64,000 bases of DNA from Archaeoglobus sulfaticallidus PM70-1. GTDB lineage: Archaea > Halobacteriota > Archaeoglobi > Archaeoglobales > Archaeoglobaceae. Position 1 is the stretch's first letter, and each line of letters begins with the position of its first letter. The position numbers were made by a program, and so were the translations under genes. Location: positions 868,001-932,000 of the forward strand of contig NC_021169.1 of the NCBI RefSeq assembly GCF_000385565.1. Reading direction: 5' to 3'. Below the pieces are notes generated by a model, which was not told the DNA's origin, made no database searches, and worked only from the letters and a program-made list of their open reading frames with translations. Positions 9,569-17,330 of the stretch are shown here, one piece after another.

Positions 9569-9936
9569 TCGATCTGCAATTTATTGAGACTTTAGGGATG
9601 ATTAAGTTGCTGGACTGGATCAAAGAGAAAATAGCAATGTTTGAACCGGTTCAGTGGATGCTGTTTTTGATCGGGGCGACACTTGTTGGGTTTGGCTTAT
9701 ATTCAGCATGGAAGAGTTACAGAATTGCGAGTTACAGCATTAGCGTGAAGGTTGCGAAGTTTGGCTTTACTTTAATTGTCATATCGTTTGCATGGGATAA
9801 CATCAAATGGATCTATGAAACCGCAATGCAGATGACAGGAAATCCCGTTCTCGCTTTTGTTCTAATCCTTGCTGGCGGGTTTTTGGGGATAAATACGATT
9901 AAGCTTCTTGTTGCTGGTGGGAGTGCTAAAAAATGA
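9565..9936 (+). CDS. Small polytopic membrane protein
   Basis: The 123-residue protein has three hydrophobic segments: about 30-50, 65-85 and 97-117. It has an N-terminal amphipathic helix and a lysine-ending tail. The start overlaps the stop of the upstream 39-residue gene and its own stop overlaps the next start, so it is embedded in a coupled block. Size and hydropathy are compatible with a virion membrane protein. Spindle-shaped virus capsid proteins are of similar size but have two segments, so that assignment is open. Confidence 0.78.
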   Translation: MIDLQFIETLGMIKLLDWIKEKIAMFEPVQWMLFLIGATLVGFGLYSAWKSYRIASYSISVKVAKFGFTLIVISFAWDNIKWIYETAMQMTGNPVLAFVLILAGGFLGINTIKLLVAGGSAKK

Positions 9937-10052
9937 GATTGAAGGAGGGTATCAATAAGGATTTGGAAGGAAAGGGGCTGATGTATAAGCTTGCTTATTT
10001 TGCTAATTTAAAGTTTGTTTGGAGGATTTTAGATGCGTTTAAGCAGAACTAA
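9933..10052 (+). CDS. 39-residue basic peptide, unknown
   Basis: ATG at 9933 overlaps the preceding stop (ATGA) and opens a 39-codon frame rich in Lys, Leu and Phe, with no zinc or membrane motif. Placement in a run of overlapping genes supports expression. No function is proposed. Confidence 0.5.
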   Translation: MRLKEGINKDLEGKGLMYKLAYFANLKFVWRILDAFKQN

Positions 10053-10134
10053 ACTTCTCAGGAGATGGTTTAGGCGTAATTCTAATTTAAAAAAGATGTG
10101 GGGGGTGAAATCTTGTTTAGAAGGAAGAAAGTGA
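10033..10134 (+). CDS. 33-residue very basic peptide, unknown
   Basis: The ATG at 10033 has a strong Shine-Dalgarno (GGAGG at 10021-10025). The product is rich in Arg and Lys ('LLRRWFRRNSNLKK'), which suggests nucleic acid or membrane-surface binding. It overlaps the previous small gene by 20 bases and the next by 22. The strong ribosome site is the main support. Confidence 0.55.
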   Translation: MRLSRTKLLRRWFRRNSNLKKMWGVKSCLEGRK

Positions 10135-10340
10135 TAGAGGATGAAGAGGTTGAGGAGCTTAAGAAGTACAAGAAGGCGGCAATGTCTAAGCTCTTAATCG
10201 ATGTAGCTGAGGACATTGTAGAGGAGATCTACAAGAAAGTGATGAACAACAGCAATTTCGATGAAAAGCATAAGCTTGCAGTGTTTGAGGCGACAGTATC
10301 GGTTTTCTGTGCGATTAATCGAGACGATGAGCTTGATTGA
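10113..10340 (+). CDS. Small charged helical protein
   Basis: A TTG at 10113 follows GGGGGTGAAATC and gives a 75-residue protein. The GTG at 10098 would add five residues but lies upstream of that ribosome site. The product is highly charged and predicted helical, with 'EEVEELKKYKK' near the N-terminus and no membrane span. It may be a cytoplasmic or virion-internal factor. No family is recognised. Confidence 0.72.
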   Translation: MFRRKKVIEDEEVEELKKYKKAAMSKLLIDVAEDIVEEIYKKVMNNSNFDEKHKLAVFEATVSVFCAINRDDELD

Positions 10341-10419
10341 TTCTTTGATAGCGTTGATAACAGCATGGTGGTTGTATGCGAAAAATCGCAATCGTAATAG
10401 TATTTTTTATCATCTGTAA
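10327..10419 (+). CDS. Possible 30-residue single-span peptide
   Basis: An ATG at 10327 opens a 30-codon frame with a hydrophobic stretch ending in 'ITAWWLYA' and a basic, Asn-rich tail. It overlaps the end of the preceding gene and the start of the next. No clear Shine-Dalgarno is seen, so it may be a chance frame. Confidence 0.25.
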   Translation: MSLIDSLIALITAWWLYAKNRNRNSIFYHL

Positions 10420-11401
10420 TGTTGCTTTTGCTGCTGAGGTTAATCAAACCAAGTTAAGCGATAAAGATGTTTTAAAGAAGGTCAAGGCTAAGCTTGGCAT
10501 AAAGGAGTTTCCACAGCCGACAATAGAAACAAACCATACTGTGGTGTATGTTCTATTCAGGTTTGGAGCGTGGGACAGGGTTGCATACAACAACACGAAG
10601 GCTGTGGCTCCTCTCTACATCTATGCTTATTCTAAATCGTTGCCGGTCAAGGTGATATACTGGACTGAGAGCAAGAAGTTAAATGGAACCTTGCAGGGCT
10701 CATGGGGTTTACTCGGCACGATTGGACAGAAAGGCATGAAAGATACAATTTACCTGAAGATTGAGGTTGATGGTGAGGTTTACACTTATAAAATTCCACT
10801 TGTGAAGAGCATAAAGGAGAAAAAAGAGGAAGAGGGAGTTTTAACCTTTAAGAAAGAAGTGATTGAGAGACATGCTCAGGTGGCAATTGTTCTGGCAGTG
10901 TTTGCTATAGCGGTGGCTTATGTACTTAAACGAAAGACATTGCTTATTTCTCCGTTCAATTTCATAAATCTTGGCTTTGTGATTGGCTTAACTGCCGTAT
11001 TGGCTTACTACCTGGAGTATATCAGAACAGACTCGACATTCTGGTTAGCTTTCGTGTTTACCGCTTCAGAGATTTTGAGCTATCAATTGTTCACGGCAGG
11101 TAGAAAAGTGTGGTTCATGCAGATCCTTCCATCAGTGCGGGAAATACTGATTGAGGAAGGAGTCTTATACAAAATCGAGAAAGGCATGGCATATGCCCGG
11201 CAGTCTGTAGATGAGGCTATAAAGAGGCTAAAGGGTGAACATATCCTCGTTGAAGATAAGGAGATAAAAAAGCCTGGTGTTCTCAGTGAGGACAAGTTCT
11301 TCAAGGTCATTTTTAACGAGTTCGACATTGCGGACTCTTTGATTGTGTTTGATGCAAAAATAAGGAGAAAGAGGGTTGATTATGAGAGGAATTCAGATTA
11401 A
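10376..11401 (+). CDS. Secreted/multispan membrane protein with cytoplasmic tail
   Basis: The 341-residue protein has a signal peptide (residues 1-19), an external domain to about residue 160 with several sequons, membrane segments at about 167-185, 192-215 and 222-242, and a soluble C-terminal domain of about 95 residues. That domain has a winged-helix-like flavour ('SVDEAIKRLKGEHILVED'). It follows GGTGGTTGT. The gene overlaps the next by 20 bases. It could be a virion membrane protein that contacts the genome through its cytoplasmic tail, but this is speculation. No family is recognised. Confidence 0.78.
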   Translation: MRKIAIVIVFFIICNVAFAAEVNQTKLSDKDVLKKVKAKLGIKEFPQPTIETNHTVVYVLFRFGAWDRVAYNNTKAVAPLYIYAYSKSLPVKVIYWTESKKLNGTLQGSWGLLGTIGQKGMKDTIYLKIEVDGEVYTYKIPLVKSIKEKKEEEGVLTFKKEVIERHAQVAIVLAVFAIAVAYVLKRKTLLISPFNFINLGFVIGLTAVLAYYLEYIRTDSTFWLAFVFTASEILSYQLFTAGRKVWFMQILPSVREILIEEGVLYKIEKGMAYARQSVDEAIKRLKGEHILVEDKEIKKPGVLSEDKFFKVIFNEFDIADSLIVFDAKIRRKRVDYERNSD

Positions 11402-11678
11402 GCGTGTAGAGAAGAAGATTAAGGAGAGAATTGAGAAAATTGAGACTATCAGAGTTCTTGAGGTTAGTGTTTTAGCTCAAAAGGATGTTGGAGATCTCAC
11501 AAGATTCATGCAGGATGCTAAGGTTTTGGAAGATATTATTGCTCAGAACATCGAGCTGAGGGGGAAATACCTCGATCTGCAGGCTAAGGTTACCTTTATG
11601 GCTGATAAAATAGCTGCTGAGAAGTGGAAACGAATTCTTAAGTTATCAAAGGAGGTTATAAATGAGAGCGAGAGTTGA
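11382..11678 (+). CDS. Coiled-coil protein, unknown
   Basis: From the ATG at 11382 this is a 98-residue Lys/Glu-rich protein that is predicted almost wholly helical, with heptad-like hydrophobic spacing through residues 5-35 and 45-90. It has no membrane span. An earlier TTG at 11376 is possible. The gene overlaps the upstream multispan gene and the next gene, so it is co-transcribed and coupled with them. A scaffold or ATPase-adaptor role is possible but unsupported. Confidence 0.7.
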   Translation: MRGIQIKRVEKKIKERIEKIETIRVLEVSVLAQKDVGDLTRFMQDAKVLEDIIAQNIELRGKYLDLQAKVTFMADKIAAEKWKRILKLSKEVINESES

Positions 11679-11973
11679 CGATGGTAATGATGTAAAGTTC
11701 TGGCAGTTATTGAAGTTATCAGCAACAAGACTTGGGAAGAAACTCGACATACAGGATTTAATATTCGTAGATATCGAAGTTGCAAGTGCGTTATTAGATT
11801 TAGAGCATGCTATTAAAAAATACTGCAATGAAGAGGAAGTAAAAGAATTTGATGCCTTAAAGAGGAGAATAATAAGGAAAATAGCGTTAAAAGAGCTGAA
11901 GCAGACAAAAGAAATGACACGCTTGTGGATCGCAAGTTCCGGGGGAAAAGATTCAGGTGAAGATGATGATTAG
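11662..11973 (+). CDS. Small helical protein upstream of the ATPase
   Basis: The ATG at 11662 is preceded by a near-perfect Shine-Dalgarno (AAGGAGGTTAT). The 103-residue product is helical and charged, ending in an acidic 'SGEDDD' tail. No known domain is recognised. It overlaps the ATPase gene by about 11 bases, which suggests a stoichiometric partner or loader of that ATPase. This is inferred from coupling only. Confidence 0.75.
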   Translation: MRARVDDGNDVKFWQLLKLSATRLGKKLDIQDLIFVDIEVASALLDLEHAIKKYCNEEEVKEFDALKRRIIRKIALKELKQTKEMTRLWIASSGGKDSGEDDD

Positions 11974-12904
11974 AGGAGGCAATGAGATTATTAGTAAAAG
12001 TGTTGAAGCCATCAAGAACGATGGATTCTATTTTATTGGGATTACCGGGGAAAAAGGTAATGGTAAGAGTACATTAGGGTGGTGGTTGGAGAAAGAGATA
12101 CTAAGTAAAGTTGGATATGAGCTTGATTTTGTTAAAGACATGGATAAACTGTTGAATCATTTAATTTTCACAATTGATGACTTTTTCAGTATAAAAAAAA
12201 GAGATACGGTCAAGTGGGATGATGGACGGGTTTGTGTTGCTATATGGGATGACTTTGGATTACATACAAGCAGTTATGCCTTTTTGCGAGGGGAAGGAGA
12301 TAAGGTATCTGACTTTGTGGAGATGTTTGAGGTTGTAAGGGAAAATATTGCTGTATTGATAGTTACGGCTGCAACCTTCGATTTGATTCCACCGAAGATT
12401 AGAAACAGCCCTAACATAGTTCTTGATGTATATCGGCGTGGTAGGGCAAAGGTATATAACAAAAAAAGATTGCTGTGGTTTGAACTCGTTTGGAAGGCTT
12501 TTAAATCTGAGATAACCTTTGATGATGTTCCTAAACAATTCTACAATGAGTATAGAAAAATCAAAGCGAAAGCGATTGATGCAAAGAGGATGATGAGGGT
12601 TATAAAGCTCGAGGAGAAAGCTGAGAAGCTTGCATCAAAATTGACTAAATCCGATTGGGAAAATACAGAACTGTTGATAGCGTACGGGATTTGTGATATA
12701 TTCGGCAACATTACTAATTTCGGAGAGCTTGTTAAAAAATACTATAATGGGGGAAATGGCCGTTCTGGTTCTGATGTTCTAAAGATGAGTTTTAGAAAAT
12801 TTGTTGAAGAATACAGGCAATGTGGCTTAAAAGGAGATAATAATAAGCTTTTGAGATTTTATAACAGACTTAAAGAAGTTGGTTATGTTGAAGAAGTTTC
12901 ATGA
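11963..12904 (+). CDS. P-loop ATPase of the element (AAA/zot-like)
   Basis: Counting from ATG 11963 (313 residues), the Walker A motif GEKGNGKST lies at 29-37 and the Walker B VAIWDD at 92-97. A sensor-like 'LIVTAATFD' and 'RNSPNIVLD' follow at about 130-155. The C-terminal third is helical with a wHTH-like end. ATPases of this size sit at the end of structural clusters in pleolipoviruses, fuselloviruses and filamentous phages, where they drive assembly, extrusion or DNA handling. It is not a large terminase, as no nuclease domain is seen. GTG 11957 is a less likely start because GGTGA just upstream of 11963 acts as ribosome site. Confidence 0.85.
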   Translation: MMIRGGNEIISKSVEAIKNDGFYFIGITGEKGNGKSTLGWWLEKEILSKVGYELDFVKDMDKLLNHLIFTIDDFFSIKKRDTVKWDDGRVCVAIWDDFGLHTSSYAFLRGEGDKVSDFVEMFEVVRENIAVLIVTAATFDLIPPKIRNSPNIVLDVYRRGRAKVYNKKRLLWFELVWKAFKSEITFDDVPKQFYNEYRKIKAKAIDAKRMMRVIKLEEKAEKLASKLTKSDWENTELLIAYGICDIFGNITNFGELVKKYYNGGNGRSGSDVLKMSFRKFVEEYRQCGLKGDNNKLLRFYNRLKEVGYVEEVS

Positions 12905-12967
12905 TTACTTTCACCCTACTCGCAACTTCTATTTTCATACATTAACATGATTTTACCGGTGGTGGGC

Positions 12968-13237
12968 ATGGAGGTTAAACAGGAGTTGAAGGATTACAGG
13001 TTTAGAGCCGTTCTGAGAAGCGGTAAGAAGGGTGATCATGCTATATGTATAGATGCAAGGAAATTTGCAATCAGAAACAATGTGAGTAAGAAAGGGGGAC
13101 TTTACAGGCTGAACCTTGAGCAAATTCAGCTTGAATTTGGAGAGGATTTGGCTATGGAGTTCTGGGAGGTTTTGATGTATATGCTACCTCAAGAAAGAGT
13201 TAAGGAAGCAATAAGAGAGTATGTGGAGATACTGTAG
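12968..13237 (+). CDS. Small DNA-binding-like protein with a truncated duplicate downstream
   Basis: From ATG 12968, behind GGTGGTGGGC, the product is 89 residues, with a basic N-terminal beta-rich half ('DYRFRAVLRSGKKGDHAICIDA') and a helical C-terminal half. A partial copy of the C-terminal half lies at 14099-14212. The fold may be a small transcription factor or accessory protein. No family is recognised. ATG 12947 would extend it by seven residues but has no ribosome site. Confidence 0.7.
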   Translation: MEVKQELKDYRFRAVLRSGKKGDHAICIDARKFAIRNNVSKKGGLYRLNLEQIQLEFGEDLAMEFWEVLMYMLPQERVKEAIREYVEIL

Positions 13238-13321
13238 TAATGGTCGATGTTAGGAGTTGAAATAACCCTATTTTCACTGAAAAAAGTAAATTTTTTAGAT
13301 TCTCAGCACCTCTAACCTTTG

Positions 13322-13966
13322 ATGGGCAATAGAACATATATCTACATTGATGAAAGTGGTGATTTAGGATTTACTGAAAAATCCACGAAATATTATGTAA
13401 TTGCAGCAGTCGAAACTAAAAATCCTCAGCAGTTTTCAAGGATGTTCAAGAAAATAAGAAGGAAGATGGGTAAAAAGAAAAAAGACATCAAAGAATTTAA
13501 ATTTTCGAAAACAAAATCATCTACCAAAGAAATGATATTGAAAAAAATTGCTGAACTTGAAATTCAATTTTCAGCAGTTGTATTAAAAAAGGCAACCGTT
13601 TATCAACATCTTAGAGAGAAAAGACAGATATTACATAACTATTTGACGGGTTTTATTGTAGAGTTGATTCCATTTATGGATAGTAGAGATTTTGAGATTG
13701 TTATTGATAAGTTCATCTCAAATGAAGCAGATAGAACAAATTTTGATGAATATCTTAGAGACCATGTAAATTATGAGTGTTGGAAACTTGGTTTAATTCC
13801 TCCTCGAAGCTTGAACATAAAACATGAATCGTCTTATAGTTGTTCAGGCTTGCAAGTTGCAGATTTTGTTGCTGGAGCCATATTTGCAAAATACGAGAGA
13901 AATGATGACAGTTTCTATAGAATAATTGAGCCAAAGGAGAGAATTTTAAAAAAAGTGTTTAGATAA
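13322..13966 (+). CDS. DUF3800-family protein
   Basis: The 214-residue protein begins with the family hallmark 'YIYIDESGDLGF', has a central 'FEIVIDKF' strand with aspartate, and ends with 'GLQVADFVAGAIF'. DUF3800 proteins are widespread in mobile elements and defence islands. Their acidic residues on an RNase H-like topology suggest a nuclease, but no activity is firmly established. Base composition is more AT-rich than the structural cluster, and a GC-rich structured stretch follows directly, so this may be an independently acquired cargo gene. Confidence 0.88.
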   Translation: MGNRTYIYIDESGDLGFTEKSTKYYVIAAVETKNPQQFSRMFKKIRRKMGKKKKDIKEFKFSKTKSSTKEMILKKIAELEIQFSAVVLKKATVYQHLREKRQILHNYLTGFIVELIPFMDSRDFEIVIDKFISNEADRTNFDEYLRDHVNYECWKLGLIPPRSLNIKHESSYSCSGLQVADFVAGAIFAKYERNDDSFYRIIEPKERILKKVFR

Positions 13967-14040
13967 CGGGACCCCACCTACTCCATCCCACCCTCCTCAA
14001 GGAGGCCTCATCGTTTCGGTGGGACTTACCCCATACCTAC
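13967..14040. other. GC-rich stem-loop island, possible structured RNA
   Basis: In an AT-rich region this stretch is markedly C- and G-rich. TCCCACC (13986-13992) pairs with GGTGGGA (14018-14024). Inside, CTCC (13993-13996) pairs with GGAG (14001-14004) around a TCAA tetraloop. Similar motifs ACCCCACCTACTCC and ACCCCATACCTACT flank it (13971 and 14029 on). GC islands in AT-rich hyperthermophile sequence often mark structured RNA. A terminator or recombination site is also possible. Confidence 0.4.
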
Positions 14041-14098
14041 TATATCCATATGGCATATATATGGTTTACTCTCAATCCAGTTATTTTCAAAACGGTTT

Positions 14099-14212
14099 CA
14101 GATTGAATTTGGAGAGGATTTGGCTATGGAGTTCTGGGAGATACTGATGTATTTGTTGCCGGAGGGAAGGGTGAGGGAGGCGAGAAGGGATTATGCAGAG
14201 CGGAAGTTTTAG
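14099..14212 (+). pseudogene. Truncated duplicate of the 12968-13237 gene
   Basis: From 14099 the frame reads 37 codons to the stop at 14210. It matches the C-terminal part of the gene at 12968-13237 nearly residue for residue at first (QIEFGEDLAMEFWE) and then diverges. The N-terminal half is absent and no start codon is available. It marks a past duplication with the DUF3800 gene and the GC-rich island lying between the copies. Confidence 0.8.
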
Positions 14213-14288
14213 TTAGCTTGGTGATAGTAGATAAATGCTTCCTAGGGCAAAATATGCTCCATGGTCTCATTGTACTATTTGAAAGTAG

Positions 14289-14822
14289 CTACCTTTTTTG
14301 GCGCTTCTTTAATTTTGAAAGGCGCTGTTTGATCCTTGGCTTGACCCATTCATAAAGTGGTTCGAAATGAAATATCATAAAAGTCACAAATAAAAACGCA
14401 ATATATGTCATTACGCCAAATAATTTAAAGCTCAACGACAGCAAATCCTTTGAGTTATAGGCTGTTTTTATGAGATAGTAAATCGAAAAAAACGTTACAG
14501 TTGCTATGCCAGAAAGAAGGACTACTGAAATAAAACTTAACATCTTTTGTAATTTTTCAAATCTGTCCAAGTACTTCGCTAAGGAATCGACTAATACCAA
14601 GAAAATTCCTGCAAACCCGGATACAAATAAGAAGGCTCCCACAAGAGCAAACGTTTTATTAAATGGATTTGAGTCTTCATTTGTAGCATTCTTGAAATAT
14701 GTTGTATCAATAAGGAAAGACCCAGCAACCATAAATGCCGAAAAAATTGCAATTACGCTTGCATATTTGTTTAGAATGTCTAAATATCGATTATTCTTTT
14801 CTTTTTCGATATTTGAGACCAT
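14289..14822 (-). CDS. Four-span membrane protein, paralogue of the 17327-18196 N-terminus
   Basis: The ATG at 14822 lies six bases after GGAGGT, so it is preferred over ATG 14828. The 177-residue protein has four hydrophobic segments and a basic C-terminal tail ('KPRIKQRLSKLKKRQKR'). Its first pair of segments reads 'IFSAFMVAGSFL' and 'GFAGIFLVLVDSL', closely parallel to 'IYSAFIISGAFI' and 'GLSGIFVIIANIY' in the protein at 17327-18196. The two are probably paralogues. No enzymatic motif is seen. A membrane effector or virion role cannot be decided. Confidence 0.75.
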   Translation of the reverse strand: MVSNIEKEKNNRYLDILNKYASVIAIFSAFMVAGSFLIDTTYFKNATNEDSNPFNKTFALVGAFLFVSGFAGIFLVLVDSLAKYLDRFEKLQKMLSFISVVLLSGIATVTFFSIYYLIKTAYNSKDLLSLSFKLFGVMTYIAFLFVTFMIFHFEPLYEWVKPRIKQRLSKLKKRQKR

Positions 14823-15272
14823 TTGCATACCTCCATAAGGGTTTTATCAGCTATTGGATCACTCTTTCCCTTGTGTTTTGCGCTCCTCTCTTCTCTCTAT
14901 TTTACTAAAAGTATCTACAGACAGTGGATCGAACCCTTTCACCGAAAAAATAGATTGTGTGTGATTTAGTTATATGCTGTTTTAACACCATCCTAGTCCT
15001 AAACCACATACCACAATGAGGACATTCGGGCATGGCAGGTAAACTAATTAATCTTACTTAAAAGTTGCTATTTGATAACGGATATGAACAAAACTAAATA
15101 ACAGGATCATTTTATTAGTTCGTTCAAATCTCTATCTAACTCTTTGATTTGATGCATAGAGATATGGGATATGCAGAGAGAGTTTAATTAGGTCACAGAT
15201 GGATCCTTGAGTGAAGCCTTAGAATAATATTCTATGTGATTGAAAAGCTCAACGACCAATTGTCTTCTTTTT
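14823..15272. other. Non-coding stretch between membrane protein genes
   Basis: No frame longer than about 25 codons with a start is convincing on either strand. The ribosome site of the 14289-14822 gene lies at its left end, so its promoter should be in the first 80 bases. I see no repeat or hairpin that stands out. Confidence 0.4.
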
Positions 15273-15647
15273 TCATTCATCTGCTCCAGATATGAGCTGT
15301 ACCCAAATCGATAGATTTCCGATTTGCTTTGGGATTATGTGAATATGTACCGTGGTATTCCCTGCCGGAACAGTCTCTATTTCTTTCCCATGTACATCGT
15401 GGAAGTAAACAATCGCAGCATCTTTTGGATAGAGGATTGCCATTATTTTGCATTCTTTCTCGGCGTGGACTTTCAGCTTTTGGACATAATGCGAGCCAAG
15501 GGAGATTTTTAAGCTGAACTCTCTTGGTTCTACATATCCGCAAGTAGTTTCTTCATTCTGAACTTTTAAAGCGAGAATGAGGAGAAAGAGAACAAAAAGA
15601 GCAATTACAAACCCTCTTTTGAGATGTTTTCTTTTCCTGCTACTCAT
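15273..15647 (-). CDS. Membrane-anchored extracellular beta-domain protein
   Basis: The 124-residue protein has a strongly basic N-terminus (SSRKRKHLKRG), one membrane span at about residues 12-28 and an external domain with alternating beta pattern and 'GNTTVHIHIIPKQIGNLSIWVQL', which resembles a small immunoglobulin-like strand set. Two cysteines (Cys36 and Cys66) might form a disulphide. It lies downstream of the pentapeptide-like gene on the same strand and may be co-transcribed. No function is recognised. Confidence 0.7.
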   Translation of the reverse strand: MSSRKRKHLKRGFVIALFVLFLLILALKVQNEETTCGYVEPREFSLKISLGSHYVQKLKVHAEKECKIMAILYPKDAAIVYFHDVHGKEIETVPAGNTTVHIHIIPKQIGNLSIWVQLISGADE

Positions 15648-15704
15648 TTTATCTCTTGCCTGTTGTTAGTTTTTTAGTGGTTTTGATTTTAATAATACCA
15701 CCTG

Positions 15705-17330
15705 TTATTTCCTCTCAAGCCTTCGTCTGACGGCTATGAATATGTTACCGAGGAAGACGATAGATGCTATTCTTGCCAATATGCTCCAGTTGCCATAACC
15801 TATATCTGAATTCACTGGTAACTGCAGGATGAGTCTCACAGTTTCAAACCATACAGACATATATTTTTGTAGGGGTGGGACTGGCGGATAGAGAACGATG
15901 AAAGATATCACAGAGATTACGAATAATAGCCATAAAAATGGTCTAACAAATGACTCTCCATATCGTGACATTCCATCATAGACACAATGAGCTATTTTTT
16001 CCGGAATGCTAAGATTCTGCTTCATCATTCGCATCTCCTTTATAAAGAACTCAGAAGCTTCGACAAATGTTCTGCTGTTCTCGAAGGATTTCCTAATGCT
16101 TCTGTACTCTGCCAAAACACTCTCTGACCTTAAATACGAAGAAAGGATTTTTACTGCCTCTTCGATATATTTATTGTCTAAATCGATAATATTATTCTGT
16201 ACAGCTTTCAGCAATTTCTCACTTAAAATTTTGCTATCTTTTATTTCGTGCGCATTACAAAATAATTTAATGCGAGAAACATCTGTTAAGAGAAAAGATA
16301 TGTTTGTTAACGGAAAATCAATGAAGGATATGGTTTCAGGATTCAGGAATGCACTTTGGCTAAATAAAATAATAGAGTTTTTCTCAATTTTTTTAGCATG
16401 AAATACAGCAATGTTTTTGAAAATTGTTCGTGAGAAATTGGCAAAGTAGAAAACAACTTCCCTAAATTCCGCGACATATTCAAATGTGGCATATATAAAG
16501 TTGGCATAAATAAATTTGCTGTTGTAAACCCTAATGCTTTCAAATCCCGCTCCTTCAAATGAACCTTCTAAGACATTCACGCTGTAGAAAATAGCTTTAG
16601 TAAATTTAGCTCTTAGAAAATCCACTTTTTGAAATTCAACATTTAAGAATTCAACTGTATCAAATTTAGTAAAGTCAAATTTAGCCATATTAAATTTCAA
16701 ATTTTGGAATTGAACATAATTTTCGAATTTTGTTTTCGTGAAAATTGCATGGTTAATATCTTCTTTTTTCTCTCCTGGCGTACCACTCATAAAAACTGCA
16801 GAATGAAATTTTGCAGCATTAAAATTTAGTTTGCTAAACGTGCCATGGATCTGTACAAAATCATAAAATTCTGTGCGTTCAAATACTGCTTCATCGACGT
16901 CCACTTCGAAAAAAATTACATATGAGTGAAACTTAACATTGCTGAAGTCAATATAATTAAATTGCCCATCATTTACCCAAACATCTCCATGAAATTCTGA
17001 AAAATTAAAGTATATTGAATTAATATTTCCATACTTCAATAGCGGTTCTGAAGTTAAGTCTATTTCTGGAAAATTATAACCTATGCAGACCAATTCCACC
17101 CCTTTTTTATAGATCTCTCTAACTTCCTCGAAGAATTTGTTTCTAACTTCATCAGGGAATTCTTTCCAGTATTCTGGATGATGGAATACACAATATCCGT
17201 CTTTTACAGCTTCGTGTGGACATTCATATCTAACCCGTTTTCCTTTAGAATTGTAGTAAGTGCTGTATTTGCATTTTTTGTTTTTTGTTTCGGTTTCTTC
17301 GTGTAATGTTGTTTCGTTTTTCTTGTTCAT
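15705..17330 (-). CDS. Pentapeptide-like repeat protein with zinc-binding head and C-terminal membrane pair
   Basis: This 541-residue protein has an N-terminal Cys/His cluster (C20, C38, C47, H50, H51) that probably binds zinc. A long right-handed beta-helix-like region follows (about 80-310), built of degenerate A(N/D)F-type five-residue repeats such as 'NFNAAKFHSAVF' and 'KVDFLRAKFTKAIF'. A helical region comes next, then two membrane segments near the C-terminus (about 455-475 and 515-535). The loop between these ends in 'SDIGYGNW', reminiscent of a potassium-channel pore loop. It overlaps the stop-start of the upstream membrane gene (ATGA). Possible roles are a membrane effector or a gated pore in superinfection control, both inferred. 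Confidence 0.82.
   Translation of the reverse strand: MNKKNETTLHEETETKNKKCKYSTYYNSKGKRVRYECPHEAVKDGYCVFHHPEYWKEFPDEVRNKFFEEVREIYKKGVELVCIGYNFPEIDLTSEPLLKYGNINSIYFNFSEFHGDVWVNDGQFNYIDFSNVKFHSYVIFFEVDVDEAVFERTEFYDFVQIHGTFSKLNFNAAKFHSAVFMSGTPGEKKEDINHAIFTKTKFENYVQFQNLKFNMAKFDFTKFDTVEFLNVEFQKVDFLRAKFTKAIFYSVNVLEGSFEGAGFESIRVYNSKFIYANFIYATFEYVAEFREVVFYFANFSRTIFKNIAVFHAKKIEKNSIILFSQSAFLNPETISFIDFPLTNISFLLTDVSRIKLFCNAHEIKDSKILSEKLLKAVQNNIIDLDNKYIEEAVKILSSYLRSESVLAEYRSIRKSFENSRTFVEASEFFIKEMRMMKQNLSIPEKIAHCVYDGMSRYGESFVRPFLWLLFVISVISFIVLYPPVPPLQKYMSVWFETVRLILQLPVNSDIGYGNWSILARIASIVFLGNIFIAVRRRLERK

Noticed and set aside
13967-14040. Hammerhead-like string on the minus strand (CGAAAC next to GATGAG)
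   Set aside because: The two motifs are adjacent without the stems needed between them, so no hammerhead can form.
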